From Palsa-147 sp963771905 (GTDB lineage Bacteria > Acidobacteriota > Terriglobia > Acidiferrales > UBA7541): DNA of 64,000 bases. Below are positions 16,801 through 25,483 of the stretch, one piece after another (the stretch's first letter is position 1; every line of letters begins with the position of its first letter). The translations under genes and the position numbers were made by a program. The stretch lies in the NCBI GenBank assembly GCA_963771905.1, contig CAVYVI010000009.1, positions 744,001-808,000 on the forward strand, written 5' to 3'. The notes under the pieces are model-generated. The model was not told where the DNA came from and made no database searches. It saw only the letters and a list, made by a program, of their open reading frames with translations.

Positions 16801-18722
16801 GAGGAACGGTTTACATTTACGACGAAGACACCGATTCGTGCACGACTCAATCCTACAGCACCAGCGCGCCACCGGATTCAGCGCAGACGGGCAGCGCGAG
16901 CACAACGAACGGAACTTACGGACGCTTCCAATACTTCCCGGCGTTGGGCGTGTACGCGTTGATCAACGACTACAACATTGATGCGCACACGCTGCGGCTG
17001 ACGGCGGCTGGCAGCAGCGGGAGCAACCTGATCATTTCGAACGTGACGGCGACGAATATCACGACGACTTCGGCGACGATAACGTGGACAACGAGCGAGT
17101 CGGCTACAACGCAAGTGCAATACGGCACGACGTCAGCGCTGGGCACTGCGACGACTGAGAGCTCGACTCTCGTGACCAGCCATACACAGAACCTGTCCGG
17201 GCTTTCGCCGAGCTCGCTGTATTACTTCACGGTGCTCTCGAACGATTCGTCCGGCGATACGGCCAGCAGTGGCGGCTATACGTTCGGCACGAGCGCCAGC
17301 ACCGACACCACTCCACCCACCGTTACGATGACGGCGCCGGCGAGCGGCTCGACGGTGACGGGAACGGTCACGGTTTCCGCGAATGCAACGGACAACGTGG
17401 CTGTTGCGAGCGTCCAGTTCCTGTTGGACGGTGCGAATCTGGGTGCGGCCGTGACAGCTTCGCCGTATTCCTACTCCTGGAATTCGACGACAGCGACGAA
17501 CGCCACACATTCACTCTCGGCCGTGGCCACCGATACGGCGGGCAATACGGCGACGGCGACTGCTGTGAGCGTGACTGTGAGTAACACCAGCAGCTCGGGC
17601 ACGGATGCAAACGCGGAGGCCGACTATCAGGCGCGTTGCAGCGGCCCCGGCGTGGTGGAATGCGTCGACTTCGATAACTCTTCGGAACTCAACGGCGACT
17701 CCGGCCCGGACGTGGTGAAGCTGGACAAGACAGGCGATTCGGTCCCCACGATCGACACGACAACCTACGCTTCGGGCGGCGGCTCGCTCCTGTTCACCGT
17801 CGGAGCGTCGGCGCCAGATCCAAATACATCCGGTTCGTTCAACATCGACTTCTCGAGCAATTACTCGGTCCAGTTCGATTCGTTGATCAACGGCGATCCC
17901 AAGTCGCTCACGACGGCGTGCGGCGGCTCGCCATGCGGCAACGAATTCTGGATTCAATGGCGGCAACGATTCGATACGAACATGCTGCAGTACTTCGCGG
18001 GTTCACAGGGATGGAAACAGGTAATTATCGGCGAGGGCGATACGGCGACGGGGAACGCGTATTCGTGCTCGCAAATGGAGCTGACCCTGCAGAACAGTCA
18101 ACAACGAGGTATTCCGCAAATGTATCACTCTTGCGGAGAAAAACTCGACACCTACGATAATCTTTACACTCCGAACGGAACAGATTCAGCGGGATCCGGA
18201 TTGTATTCCATTCAAAATGTCGCAGGCGGATACCTCGCCTGCGAATATGCTGAAAATCAAGCTGCGACAATTCCCCCGTGCATCGGCTACGTGGCGAACC
18301 AGTGGATGACTTTCCAAGTCCATGTCGTGGTCGGAACTTGGTATCCCGGCGGCGTAAGCTCGTCGGGCGGTCCGCCAGCGCCGTTCGTACACGACAGCAC
18401 GGTGCAACTGTACGTAGCTCAGGAAGGTCTGCCATCGACGTTGGTGATTGACTACCATCCAATATCGACATCATGCGATGCCGAACAGACTGACATAACT
18501 ACTTGTCAAGGCGGATACGACCTGACGAATCCGAGCGCGTTCCCGACCGGCGTGGGCTCGCCATCGTCGATGGGCATCACGTTTGCCAAGTACGGGAAGA
18601 TCTGGCTACTTCCATATCAGACTGACAAATGCTCAGCGGGTTGCCCGAACGAACCCGCGGCACACACTTGGTACGACGAACTGATTATCTCAACTCAGCA
18701 GATTGCGGATCCGAAATACTGA
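13809..18722 (+). CDS. Giant secreted multidomain protein: FN3, six tandem Ig repeats, beta-propeller, FN3, Ig, lectin/lyase-like domain
   Basis: 1637 residues from the ATG at 13809. The N-terminus MKILREAVAKG, then LTVMSAGC, is a lipoprotein-like export signal. Domains in order: fibronectin-III-like (about 48-136); six Ig-like (Big_9-type) repeats of 97 residues (142-723); a kelch/galactose-oxidase-like propeller (about 724-1073) with FWGGGHVDYDGNEVY; a second FN3 (1075-1165); a seventh Ig repeat (1165-1260); and a C-terminal jelly-roll-like domain (1265-1637). The propeller is paralogous to the protein at 33248-34489 and the C-terminal domain to the one at 18841-19956. Role inferred: surface or matrix polysaccharide binding. 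No PEP-CTERM signal at the C-terminus. Confidence 0.85.
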   Translation: MKILREAVAKGRLTSWALLVVLSLTVMSAGCIGLASSSTKATTLTDSAPVVGAVSATSVTIAWTTNMASTSQVVYGLTTAYGLTTPLVATMVTSHSVTITGLTPNTLYYYMAQSRETESGSVISATGTFTTTTLSSSAAPSVSIMSPANGATVNGTITISASAAASGGATIASVQFQMDGANVGSPVTASPYNYSWNTTGVSNASHMLTAVATDSNNQSTTSAGVQVTVNNVSTTPPTVSITAPASGATVSGTVTVTASASASGGATIASVQFQVDGTNVGSADTSSPYSYSWNTTSATNASHTLTAVAKDSNGNTATSAGVKVTVNNVSTTPPTVSITAPASGATVSGTVTVTATAAASGGATIASVQFQVDGSNVGSADTTSPYSYSWNTTSATNASHTLTAVAKDSNGNTATSAGVKVTVNNVSTTPPTVSITAPTSGSTVKGTVTVTASASASGGATIASVQFQVDGSNVGSADTTSPYSYSWNTTSATNASHTLTAVAKDSNGNTATSAGVKVTVNNVSTTPPTVSIAAPTSGSTVKGTVTVTASASASGGATIASVQFQVDGTNVGSADTTSPYSYSWNTTSATNASHTLTAVAKDSNGNTATSAGVAVTVSNTSSTPPTVSVTAPANGATVSGTTAITATATAAGSATIASVQFQVDGNNVGSPDTSSPYSYSWITTNYANGSHTIAAVATDSSSNTAVSSTINVTVSNSSSGSGSGIPTTLGWFDASGQTQEAVCPPNSSDYDFATYCSGVVRAWGGGAADTKRNDLIFWGGGHVDYDGNEVYVFNLNTLKVNRLNAPTDPPSPLCEPAYSDGSAASRHTYGSLAYIPTLDEMFAFSGYVACSNGEDKSDTWLLNLSTLASGSGNPWTQVTASVHPTAAISIAQYDPNTQLVFLWDNNDGLWSFNPTSNTYTQLNGTPTSTYSMGVLDPTRKQIVTFGNSQVQKVSIASGSSYSVVNLTGSGCSGLMSSEAPGLAYDPVLDRIVGWPNFGGTVYIYDEDTDSCTTQSYSTSAPPDSAQTGSASTTNGTYGRFQYFPALGVYALINDYNIDAHTLRLTAAGSSGSNLIISNVTATNITTTSATITWTTSESATTQVQYGTTSALGTATTESSTLVTSHTQNLSGLSPSSLYYFTVLSNDSSGDTASSGGYTFGTSASTDTTPPTVTMTAPASGSTVTGTVTVSANATDNVAVASVQFLLDGANLGAAVTASPYSYSWNSTTATNATHSLSAVATDTAGNTATATAVSVTVSNTSSSGTDANAEADYQARCSGPGVVECVDFDNSSELNGDSGPDVVKLDKTGDSVPTIDTTTYASGGGSLLFTVGASAPDPNTSGSFNIDFSSNYSVQFDSLINGDPKSLTTACGGSPCGNEFWIQWRQRFDTNMLQYFAGSQGWKQVIIGEGDTATGNAYSCSQMELTLQNSQQRGIPQMYHSCGEKLDTYDNLYTPNGTDSAGSGLYSIQNVAGGYLACEYAENQAATIPPCIGYVANQWMTFQVHVVVGTWYPGGVSSSGGPPAPFVHDSTVQLYVAQEGLPSTLVIDYHPISTSCDAEQTDITTCQGGYDLTNPSAFPTGVGSPSSMGITFAKYGKIWLLPYQTDKCSAGCPNEPAAHTWYDELIISTQQIADPKY
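14232..15977 (+). repeat. Six tandem 291-bp repeats encoding Ig-like domains
   Basis: The landmark GTTTC(G/C) recurs at 14232, 14523, 14814, 15105, 15396 and 15687, each exactly 291 bp apart. Units 2 to 5 are nearly identical at the DNA level; units 1 and 6 are more diverged. Each unit encodes one 97-residue Ig-like domain. A unit size divisible by three means that gain or loss of whole units by recombination keeps the frame. The long minus-strand frames over this region arise from the repeats and are not genes. Confidence 0.95.
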
Positions 18723-18758
18723 CGTAGAGAGTCACCGGCGCCCCAGCCGGTTGAGGAG

Positions 18759-18790
18759 CGGCGGTGCCACATCCCCCCGTGGCGCCGCCG
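18759..18790 (+). terminator. Strong hairpin between the giant gene and its paralogue
   Basis: CGGCGGTGCCAC (18759-18770) and GTGGCGCCGCCG (18779-18790) pair over 12 bp with one G-T wobble and an 8-nt loop ATCCCCCC. There is no T-run after it, so it may be an attenuator, an RNA-stabilising hairpin or a weak terminator rather than a classical one. Confidence 0.5.
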
Positions 18791-18840
18791 TCTCTGATTG
18801 CGATAAGATCGCGGCAGCGCTGGGGAGGCGCGACGCCGCA

Positions 18841-19956
18841 ATGGCTCCTGGAACAGTCCGCTTTCTCGCCCTCGCCGCAATTGTCCTAATCGTTGTGCCG
18901 GCTGCCCGAAGTTTGCATTCGCAAACCGCTGCCTCAACTGCTCAAGCTGGATCGCAGGGATCGCCCGCGGCCCCGACTGCTAACGGCTCAGCGCTATCCG
19001 CCCACGACGCCGATTACCAAGCGCGCTGCCACGCTCCGGGCGTCATTCGTTGCATTGGATTCGATTCCGCCGCCGAAATCGCCGGTCACATCAATCCCGA
19101 CGCGAGCAACACCGTTTATCCCGAGATCGACACAAGCGTGTCCGCGTCCGGCGGCGGCTCCTTGAAGTTCACCGTGCCGAGCCTCTCCACCCAGAACTCC
19201 TCCGGCAATTATTGGACGAACTTTACGGACGATAATTCCGTGCAGTTCGACTCGCTCATCAATGGCGATCCGGCGAGCAAGTACAACGAGTTCTATGTGC
19301 AGTGGCGGCAGCGTTTTTCGCCCGAGATGCTCGAACCGTTCCAGGGCTCAAATGGGTGGAAACAAGCGATTATCGGCGAAGGCGACAGAACCGGGCACAT
19401 CGCGTATTCCTGCACGGACATCGAAGTGGTTCTCGAGGATTCGGGCCAGTTTGGAATTCCGCGCATGTACCACAGCTGCGGCAACAAGAACAGCAAGTAT
19501 GAGCAGCTCGCCATCTACGGCGGTACCATCGGCGGTTCGGGCATTTACAATGTGCAGAACGCCGTGCCCGGCCGGGGAAAGTGCGAACTCTCGAGCCGTC
19601 ACGGCCCTAAAATTCCGCCGTGCATCGGATACAAGGCCAACCAGTGGATGACGTTTCAGGAGCACATCAAGGTTGGCACGTGGTACAAAAGCGGAAGCTA
19701 CAAATATCATAACGACAGCACGGTGCAGTTGTGGGTGGCCGATGAAGGCAAGCCGTCGGTTCCCGTAATAGATTTCAGTCCGGAGCGCAAGACCGGCTAC
19801 GACCTTGTCAATACGGCCCCTGGCGAAGCGAAGTACGGGAAGATTTGGCTGCTGCCGTATCAAACGCACAAAGATCAGGACACACCTCACCCTGTGGCAT
19901 ACACCTGGTACGACGAGCTGATTATTTCCCACCAGAGAATTGCGGACCCGCACTAG
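18841..19956 (+). CDS. Secreted jelly-roll-like protein, paralogue of the giant protein's C-terminal domain
   Basis: 371 residues. The ATG at 18841 starts a clean signal peptide (MAPGTVRFLALAAIVLIVVP), which is why I prefer it to the upstream open frame. The mature part shares blocks with residues 1265-1637 of the giant protein: VQFDSLINGDP, QWRQRF, GWKQ-x-IIGEGD, IPPCIGY-x-ANQWMTFQ, KYGKIWLLPYQT and WYDELIIS-x-QRIADP. The pattern resembles concanavalin-like polysaccharide lyases or lectins, but I cannot name a family. It follows the giant gene in the same direction. Probable role: extracellular polysaccharide binding or trimming. Confidence 0.75.
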   Translation: MAPGTVRFLALAAIVLIVVPAARSLHSQTAASTAQAGSQGSPAAPTANGSALSAHDADYQARCHAPGVIRCIGFDSAAEIAGHINPDASNTVYPEIDTSVSASGGGSLKFTVPSLSTQNSSGNYWTNFTDDNSVQFDSLINGDPASKYNEFYVQWRQRFSPEMLEPFQGSNGWKQAIIGEGDRTGHIAYSCTDIEVVLEDSGQFGIPRMYHSCGNKNSKYEQLAIYGGTIGGSGIYNVQNAVPGRGKCELSSRHGPKIPPCIGYKANQWMTFQEHIKVGTWYKSGSYKYHNDSTVQLWVADEGKPSVPVIDFSPERKTGYDLVNTAPGEAKYGKIWLLPYQTHKDQDTPHPVAYTWYDELIISHQRIADPH

Positions 19957-19987
19957 CCCGGGCGGTGCTATCGAGCGGCGCCGTTAC

Positions 19988-21217
19988 TCAGGAGCGGGCT
20001 GGAGTGCTAACTTCCGATCGCTCCGAACTTTGCGCCGAAATGCCTTCTTCGAGGACGCGGTCCAGAATCTCCATCGATGACGGCCAGGCATGCGCGTGTT
20101 CGACCTGTGCGCGCGCTGCCGTCGCGAGCTTCTTTCGCAGCTCCGGGTCGCCGAGTAGCTTCACGACGCTGCGGCTGAAATCCTCGGCTCCCTCCGCCAC
20201 CAGAAGATGCTCGCCCGGGGTGGCCTGAATCCCCCGCGAGGCCTGCGGGGTGGACACGACGGGGATTCCCGCGGCCATGCACTCGAGGACTTTATTCTGC
20301 GTGCCACGCGCAATACGCAGGGGCGCGACCGCGACAGCCGCTTCCGTCAGATACGGGCGCACGTCTTTCACGAACCCCGTGACCGTAACGCCCGCGATTT
20401 TCCCGAGGCTCTGAATCTCTTTCGATGGATCGGCGCCCACGATTTGAAGCTCGGCGCCCGTCACGTCCTGGCGAATGCGCGGAAACACCTCTCGTGCGAA
20501 CCAGAGCATGCCGTCGATATTGGGGAAATAATCCATGCGACCGAGGAAAGCAATCAGGGGCTTGGTGCCGCCGCCCATCGCGGCAGGCTGGAAGAAGTCT
20601 CCGTCGACGCCGTTGGGAATCACCGTGCACGGCCGATCCACGCCGAGCGTCTTGAACTCTTCCATTTCGCCGCGCGTCGTGACGGTGATGCGATCGAAGC
20701 GCTCCGCCATCGCGCGCTCGTAGCGGCGCAACTTTCGCGATTCCAGGCCGTAACCGGCCGAAAGCGGAAAGCTGCGATGTTTCGAATAGTCCATCCATTT
20801 GGTGGAATCGAGATCGCCGAAATCGAGAATGCGCAGGCCGCCGGAAATCCCGAGCGTGTATTGCGCGACAAACGCACAGTGCACCATGACCACGTCGAAT
20901 TTTTCGCGGCGCCAGGCTTCTTCGACGCGGGCGCGCAGGCGGTCGGACCGGAAATATTCCACGGAGGATGGCGTGTTGCCGGCGAGGGCGAGCACGGCTT
21001 GCCGCCAGCGGACGGAATTCGGAAGAACTTCCGCGATAATCTCCGCGCAATGGTCGCGCAACCCCGCTCCAGCTTCCATTTCCTCGGCCGAGTGCGCGAG
21101 GGTGGCGACGCTGACGCGATGGTTTTGCGAGAGGTGCCGGATCATCTGGAACGGACGAATTTTGCCGCCGCGGTTGGGCGGGAATGGGAAGCGATGGCAG
21201 ATGAAAAGGATGCGCAT
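19988..21217 (-). CDS. Glycosyltransferase, exosortase A-system type (TIGR03087-like)
   Basis: A 409-residue GT4-type (GT-B fold) glycosyltransferase. MRILFICHRFPFPPNRGGKI is the N-terminal signature of the PEP-CTERM/EpsH1-associated sugar transferase 1 family. The C-terminal half has the nucleotide-sugar site VLECMAAGIPVVSTPQASRG. It adds a sugar to the growing lipid-linked EPS unit at the inner face of the membrane. It is the last gene of the minus-strand operon that begins at 30926. Donor and acceptor cannot be read from the sequence. Confidence 0.85.
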   Translation of the reverse strand: MRILFICHRFPFPPNRGGKIRPFQMIRHLSQNHRVSVATLAHSAEEMEAGAGLRDHCAEIIAEVLPNSVRWRQAVLALAGNTPSSVEYFRSDRLRARVEEAWRREKFDVVMVHCAFVAQYTLGISGGLRILDFGDLDSTKWMDYSKHRSFPLSAGYGLESRKLRRYERAMAERFDRITVTTRGEMEEFKTLGVDRPCTVIPNGVDGDFFQPAAMGGGTKPLIAFLGRMDYFPNIDGMLWFAREVFPRIRQDVTGAELQIVGADPSKEIQSLGKIAGVTVTGFVKDVRPYLTEAAVAVAPLRIARGTQNKVLECMAAGIPVVSTPQASRGIQATPGEHLLVAEGAEDFSRSVVKLLGDPELRKKLATAARAQVEHAHAWPSSMEILDRVLEEGISAQSSERSEVSTPARS

Positions 21218-21295
21218 TTCAGGAGCGCACGCGTTTTGCAGCCAGAAGAAGCACGCGCGACGCAGAAAAGAGGGATGACCGGGATTCGAGGCGGA

Positions 21296-22207
21296 TCACG
21301 GACAAATGATTCTCTCCGCTGCTGGTGTCGGTTCGGGCTCAGCCGCCTTGACGGCATGCCGCTGCTGCAGGCGCGACCAGATCATGACGCACAAAACGAT
21401 AATCTCAAATGGCACGAGAAGAACTATGAGCATTAAGGCCGGTTGCTCCGCCCATTCGGGCCGGGCGATGTCGTCGACTCGATCGCCGATTACGGCGTGC
21501 AAGATGTCGTAGGCAACGCGCATATACACGGACTTGTTCCAGTTGATCGTTCGCGCATACGTATATATGTACTGGTCCAGCGGATACCACTCGGGCCGAT
21601 CCTGACCCTGGTGCACGTTTTCGGCGCGCAGGTTCAGGATGCGGTTCCGGAGAATGGTGGGGTCGCTACGCATCGATGCGATATCGTAAAAGCCGCCGTT
21701 CGGCCGCGGATACCACACGCCGAAGAGTGGATCAATCACCATCTTTCCCTGTTCGGAATCAAGCTCGACGACGGCGTGGCGCGGTTCCATGGCCGGCGTG
21801 TAGATGGCCCATTTCGTTGCGTGAATGTGCCGCAGTTCGAGCAGGACAATCATCAGGCGCGAGCGATCGGCGCAATCACCGCCGTCCTCGGCCACTTGCA
21901 ACGGGGTCGGCCGGAGAAAACGAAAGACTGGCAGCAGAAAATAGGAATTGCTGGACGAGTGCGGCTTCGTACTCAGGTAATCGCTGATGGCGATCGCCTG
22001 CTGGCTTGGAGGAAGCAGCGGACCGGCAATCTGCGAGATGAGCGCGGCCAGGCGCTCCTGATCGCGAACGTAATCTACGAAGGCCAGGGCCTGCATCGCA
22101 ATGAGCACGACAAGAACGGCGGCGCACGCGCCGGTGACGTACCGTCGTATCAGGCCTTGGCGCGGGCCGGAGGTTGGGGATGCGTCTTTCACAAATTCCT
22201 CGTTCAC
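21296..22207 (-). CDS. Membrane-anchored transglutaminase-like protein
   Basis: 303 residues with one N-terminal membrane span (about 25-45) and one near the C-terminus (about 263-282), so the middle is probably periplasmic. The middle carries a transglutaminase-like triad: Cys112 in EDGGDCADRSRLMI, His144 in EPRHAVVELD and Asp159 in KMVIDPLFG. Such domains act as cysteine proteases, amidases or acyl transferases. It sits between an amidotransferase and a glycosyltransferase in the EPS operon, so it may modify amide-bearing side groups of the polymer; this is inference. The stretch to the neighbouring gene is only 39 bp. Confidence 0.75.
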   Translation of the reverse strand: MNEEFVKDASPTSGPRQGLIRRYVTGACAAVLVVLIAMQALAFVDYVRDQERLAALISQIAGPLLPPSQQAIAISDYLSTKPHSSSNSYFLLPVFRFLRPTPLQVAEDGGDCADRSRLMIVLLELRHIHATKWAIYTPAMEPRHAVVELDSEQGKMVIDPLFGVWYPRPNGGFYDIASMRSDPTILRNRILNLRAENVHQGQDRPEWYPLDQYIYTYARTINWNKSVYMRVAYDILHAVIGDRVDDIARPEWAEQPALMLIVLLVPFEIIVLCVMIWSRLQQRHAVKAAEPEPTPAAERIICP

Positions 22208-22246
22208 GGAATGTAGAACAGCGCTGCCTATATGACGCTTGGCCGC

Positions 22247-24193
22247 CTAGCCTTGTTGCGCCGCGGCCGCAAAATGTTCCGGAGCGGCGCGCCAATCGTT
22301 GCCATCGAGATAAATGCGGCACCACAGCTCGAGATTAATTAGCGCGAGCAAGTGATCGGTATGATCGCTCGTCTGCGCGCGATGTGCCGCGATGATTTCA
22401 TTGACGACCGCCGGATCGAAAAAGCCGCGCCGGCGGACTTGCCCTTCATTGAGAGTATCCGTCAGAAGCGTTTCGAGGTCCCGCCTCAGCCATGCGCCCA
22501 TCGGAGCGCCGAATCCGCGCTTCTTGCGGTGCAAAATTTCGCGCGGCAGCCATGGCTCGAGAGCTTTCTTCAGCAAATATTTCATCGTCAGGCCGCGGAC
22601 TTTCAGATTGGCCGGCATGCGGCTGGTCATCTCGACGAGTTCGTAGTCCACCAGCGGCGCGCGGCATTCGAGAGAGGCCGCCATGCTCATGCGGTCGGTC
22701 AACGAGAGAAGGTCGTCGGCCAGAGACGTTTTCAAGTCGACGTAGATAATTTGGTCCAAAGTGTCCCAACCGCGGGCCTTCGCAAAATAAGAAAGCAGGA
22801 CGTCGGACGCGGCATCGCTCCCGTTGCTGCCCGCAGGCTCGCGCATCAGGCGCGCGCGCATTTCGGGCGAGAATGCGGTGACGTAACTCGAATATCGCTC
22901 GGCGATATCTTGGCCGGCCGAATTCACGAACGCGCTCGCATAGCGAATGTTGTTTTTCCAGCCCGAGTGACGATCCTGCGGCAACCGCGCGAGCAGACTG
23001 GGAAGCAGCTTATTGCGAATGACGCCGGGAAGTTTGCCGTAATAGCGCCGCAACCCGTCGCCGAGATACCGGCGGTAGCCGCCGAATAATTCATCGCCGC
23101 CAACGCCGGAGAGAATCACGGTCACGCTCTCTCGCGCCATTCGCGAAACAAGATAGGTGGTGACGAAGGCCGAGTCCGCAATCGGCTCGTCGAGGTGCCA
23201 GATAAGTTTCGGCAGTAGCTGGGCGACCTGCGGCTTGACGATGATTTCGTGATGCTCTGTGTGGAACGCATTGGCGACGATGCGCGCGTAGGGCAGCTCG
23301 TTGTAAAACGAGTCCTCGCCTTCGAATCCAATGGAATATGTCTTGACCGGGCGATCGCTCGCATGGGACATCGCGGCGACGATGGCGCTCGAGTCGATTC
23401 CGCCGCTCAGAAACGCGCCGAGCGGAACGTCGCTGACCATCTGCGAGCGAATCGTCTCCTGAAGTTTTTCGCGGATGCGCTCGATCCATTCCTGCTCGGA
23501 AGAATTATCGGTCTGGTCGAAGCGCACATCCCAGTACTCTTCGTCGCGAATCTGGCCTTTCTCGATGAGGAGCATGTGGCCGGGAAGAAGTTTTTCGATG
23601 CCTTCAAAAATGCTGGAAGGCGCGGGAACATAACCAAGGGCAAGATATTCGCGCAATGCGCGCATGTCCACGCGGCGCGGCACGTTGGCGTCTTCGAGAA
23701 TGGCTTTCACTTCGGACGCAAACAGCAGCCGGTGCGGCTCGCAGCGAATGTAGAGAGGTTTTTCGCCGAGGCGGTCACGCGCCAGAATCAACCGCTCGCG
23801 CTTCTCGTCCCACAGCGCGAGGGCAAACATTCCGCGCAGCTTCTTCACGAAATCGGCGCCGTCCTGTTCGTAGAGATGGACGATAACTTCCGTGTCGGAT
23901 TTGGTGCGGAAAATGTGGCCGGACTTTTCGAGGCGGTCGCGCAGTTCCCGGAAATTATAAATTTCACCGTTCAGGACGATCCAGACGGAGGCGTCTTCGT
24001 TCGAGATGGGCTGATGGCCGCCGGCGACGTCGATAATGCTGAGACGGCGCATGCCGAGAGCGACGCCGTGTCCATAATAGAAGCCGTCATCATCCGGGCC
24101 GCGGTGCGTGATGACGTGACCCATGCGCTCCATCAAGGACCGCGGAAGATCGCCGCCCGGCTTGAGATTGACGAGTCCAAAGATTCCGCACAT
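22247..24193 (-). CDS. asnB: Asparagine synthase-type amidotransferase 1 (exosortase A-associated, TIGR03108-like)
   Basis: A 648-residue glutamine-dependent amidotransferase. The N-terminal glutaminase is complete: Cys2 (MCGIFGL), HRGPDDDG and LNGEIYNFRELR. The synthetase half has the PP-loop LSGGIDSSAIVAAM and the block SGVGGDELFGGYRR. It transfers glutamine ammonia to an adenylated carboxylate. In exosortase A clusters this family is thought to amidate a sugar acid or attached acyl group of the EPS, not free aspartate. It is 3 bp from the upstream glycosyltransferase. It is clearly less similar to the other three asparagine synthase-like proteins here than two of those are to each other. 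Confidence 0.9.
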   Translation of the reverse strand: MCGIFGLVNLKPGGDLPRSLMERMGHVITHRGPDDDGFYYGHGVALGMRRLSIIDVAGGHQPISNEDASVWIVLNGEIYNFRELRDRLEKSGHIFRTKSDTEVIVHLYEQDGADFVKKLRGMFALALWDEKRERLILARDRLGEKPLYIRCEPHRLLFASEVKAILEDANVPRRVDMRALREYLALGYVPAPSSIFEGIEKLLPGHMLLIEKGQIRDEEYWDVRFDQTDNSSEQEWIERIREKLQETIRSQMVSDVPLGAFLSGGIDSSAIVAAMSHASDRPVKTYSIGFEGEDSFYNELPYARIVANAFHTEHHEIIVKPQVAQLLPKLIWHLDEPIADSAFVTTYLVSRMARESVTVILSGVGGDELFGGYRRYLGDGLRRYYGKLPGVIRNKLLPSLLARLPQDRHSGWKNNIRYASAFVNSAGQDIAERYSSYVTAFSPEMRARLMREPAGSNGSDAASDVLLSYFAKARGWDTLDQIIYVDLKTSLADDLLSLTDRMSMAASLECRAPLVDYELVEMTSRMPANLKVRGLTMKYLLKKALEPWLPREILHRKKRGFGAPMGAWLRRDLETLLTDTLNEGQVRRRGFFDPAVVNEIIAAHRAQTSDHTDHLLALINLELWCRIYLDGNDWRAAPEHFAAAAQQG

Positions 24194-24196
24194 GGG

Positions 24197-25483
24197 TTAT
24201 TTCACAGCCACGGACGCGGTTTGAGTGGCGCTACGCGCCGCTTCTTCCACCGCGTCCGAGAGATATTGTGCGACCGCGCGCGCCTGGCTCCGGCGGCTAT
24301 ATTTCTGGACGGCTCCATCATCGGCGAGAACGTGTTCGCCGCGCGAGACCGCGTTCAAGAAATCCGGCAGCGCGCGATAAATCGCTTCTTCGTTTGCGAG
24401 ATCCACAATCGTCGCGCCGCCCGTGGATTGCAGCAGCGCGGCGGTATCACCCGTGTAGCTCGTGAGCGCGAGGATCGGGCGACGGAGCCGCAAATACTCG
24501 TAGGCTTTGGCCGGAATCTGGTGGTCGCAGTTTGCGGCTTGGAAGAGAAGCAATCCGTCGGCTTGAGCGGCATCGTGCAACGCTTCGCGATAAGGCAGCG
24601 GCGGCAAAAGGCTGACGATGTCGTTCACGCCGATTTCGCGCAGCATCTCGACGTAGAGACTCTCATGGCCGCTCGCGCGAAGATCGACGCGGAGCGTGGC
24701 CGCGGAGATGCGCCCTTCGGATTTCAATCGCGCGAGCGCGCGGAAGAATGGGCGCGGGTCGCGTTCCGAAGGATAGAGAAGGCCGAGATGCAGGAGACGC
24801 AGCTGGCGATCGCCGGATGGCGCGCGCGCTGCATTCATCGCGATGTCTTGAAAATCTTCCTCATCGTAGCCGTTCGGGACGAGAGCGCATTTTTCGGCCG
24901 GGAGCGACGGATAGCGTTCGCGATACATCTTGATCGCAGAAGCAGCGGTGAAGAGGATCCGCGAGCTGTCGCGAACGGCGCGGGCTTCGAGGCGGCGCAG
25001 CGAGCGTCTGGTGACTGGATCTCGCGGGTAGTCGTCTTCGGTCATCGAATCGCGCAAATCGAGGACCCATGGTTTACCAGTGAGGCGGCGGAGAATCCAA
25101 CCGACGAGAACGGCTGAAGGCACGGGAAACGTCGAGAAGATGGCATCGATCTTTTCGCGGCGAATTACCTGGAGTCCGGAGATTACGGCGCCGGGAACCC
25201 AACTGACCCAGCGATCGGGAAGCGCCGTCCATCGAAAGTAGCGTCCGGCGATTGACAGATGGCGCCGCGCATCAAGCGCGAAAGTGCGCAACACATGTAC
25301 GTCAGCAGGGATTTCCGCGAGTTGGGTCGAATCGGTGCGCTCGTACGCTCGCGGATGGAGAGTCAGAACGGTGGGCTGCCAGCCGTTTTCGGGCAAATAG
25401 CGGCAGAGCTTCAGCGCGCGCAGGACGCCGCTGCTGCCTGCAACCGGCGGAAAATGACTCGCGACGATGAGGACGCGATTCAT
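24197..25483 (-). CDS. Glycosyltransferase family 4 protein
   Basis: 428 residues, GT-B fold. The N-terminus MNRVLIVASHFPPVAGSSGV is followed by RALKLCRYLPENGW, the donor-independent start of many GT4 proteins. In the C-terminal half KAYEYLRLRRPILALTSYTG marks the nucleotide-sugar region. Its start overlaps the stop of the decarboxylase gene by ATGA and its end is 3 bp before the amidotransferase gene, so it is well inside the operon. It likely adds one sugar of the EPS repeat; specificity is unknown. Confidence 0.85.
   Translation of the reverse strand: MNRVLIVASHFPPVAGSSGVLRALKLCRYLPENGWQPTVLTLHPRAYERTDSTQLAEIPADVHVLRTFALDARRHLSIAGRYFRWTALPDRWVSWVPGAVISGLQVIRREKIDAIFSTFPVPSAVLVGWILRRLTGKPWVLDLRDSMTEDDYPRDPVTRRSLRRLEARAVRDSSRILFTAASAIKMYRERYPSLPAEKCALVPNGYDEEDFQDIAMNAARAPSGDRQLRLLHLGLLYPSERDPRPFFRALARLKSEGRISAATLRVDLRASGHESLYVEMLREIGVNDIVSLLPPLPYREALHDAAQADGLLLFQAANCDHQIPAKAYEYLRLRRPILALTSYTGDTAALLQSTGGATIVDLANEEAIYRALPDFLNAVSRGEHVLADDGAVQKYSRRSQARAVAQYLSDAVEEAARSATQTASVAVK

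Noticed and set aside
23249..25117. 622-codon plus-strand frame across the amidotransferase and glycosyltransferase genes
   Set aside because: It overlaps two well-supported minus-strand genes entirely and is an open antisense frame typical of GC-rich DNA.
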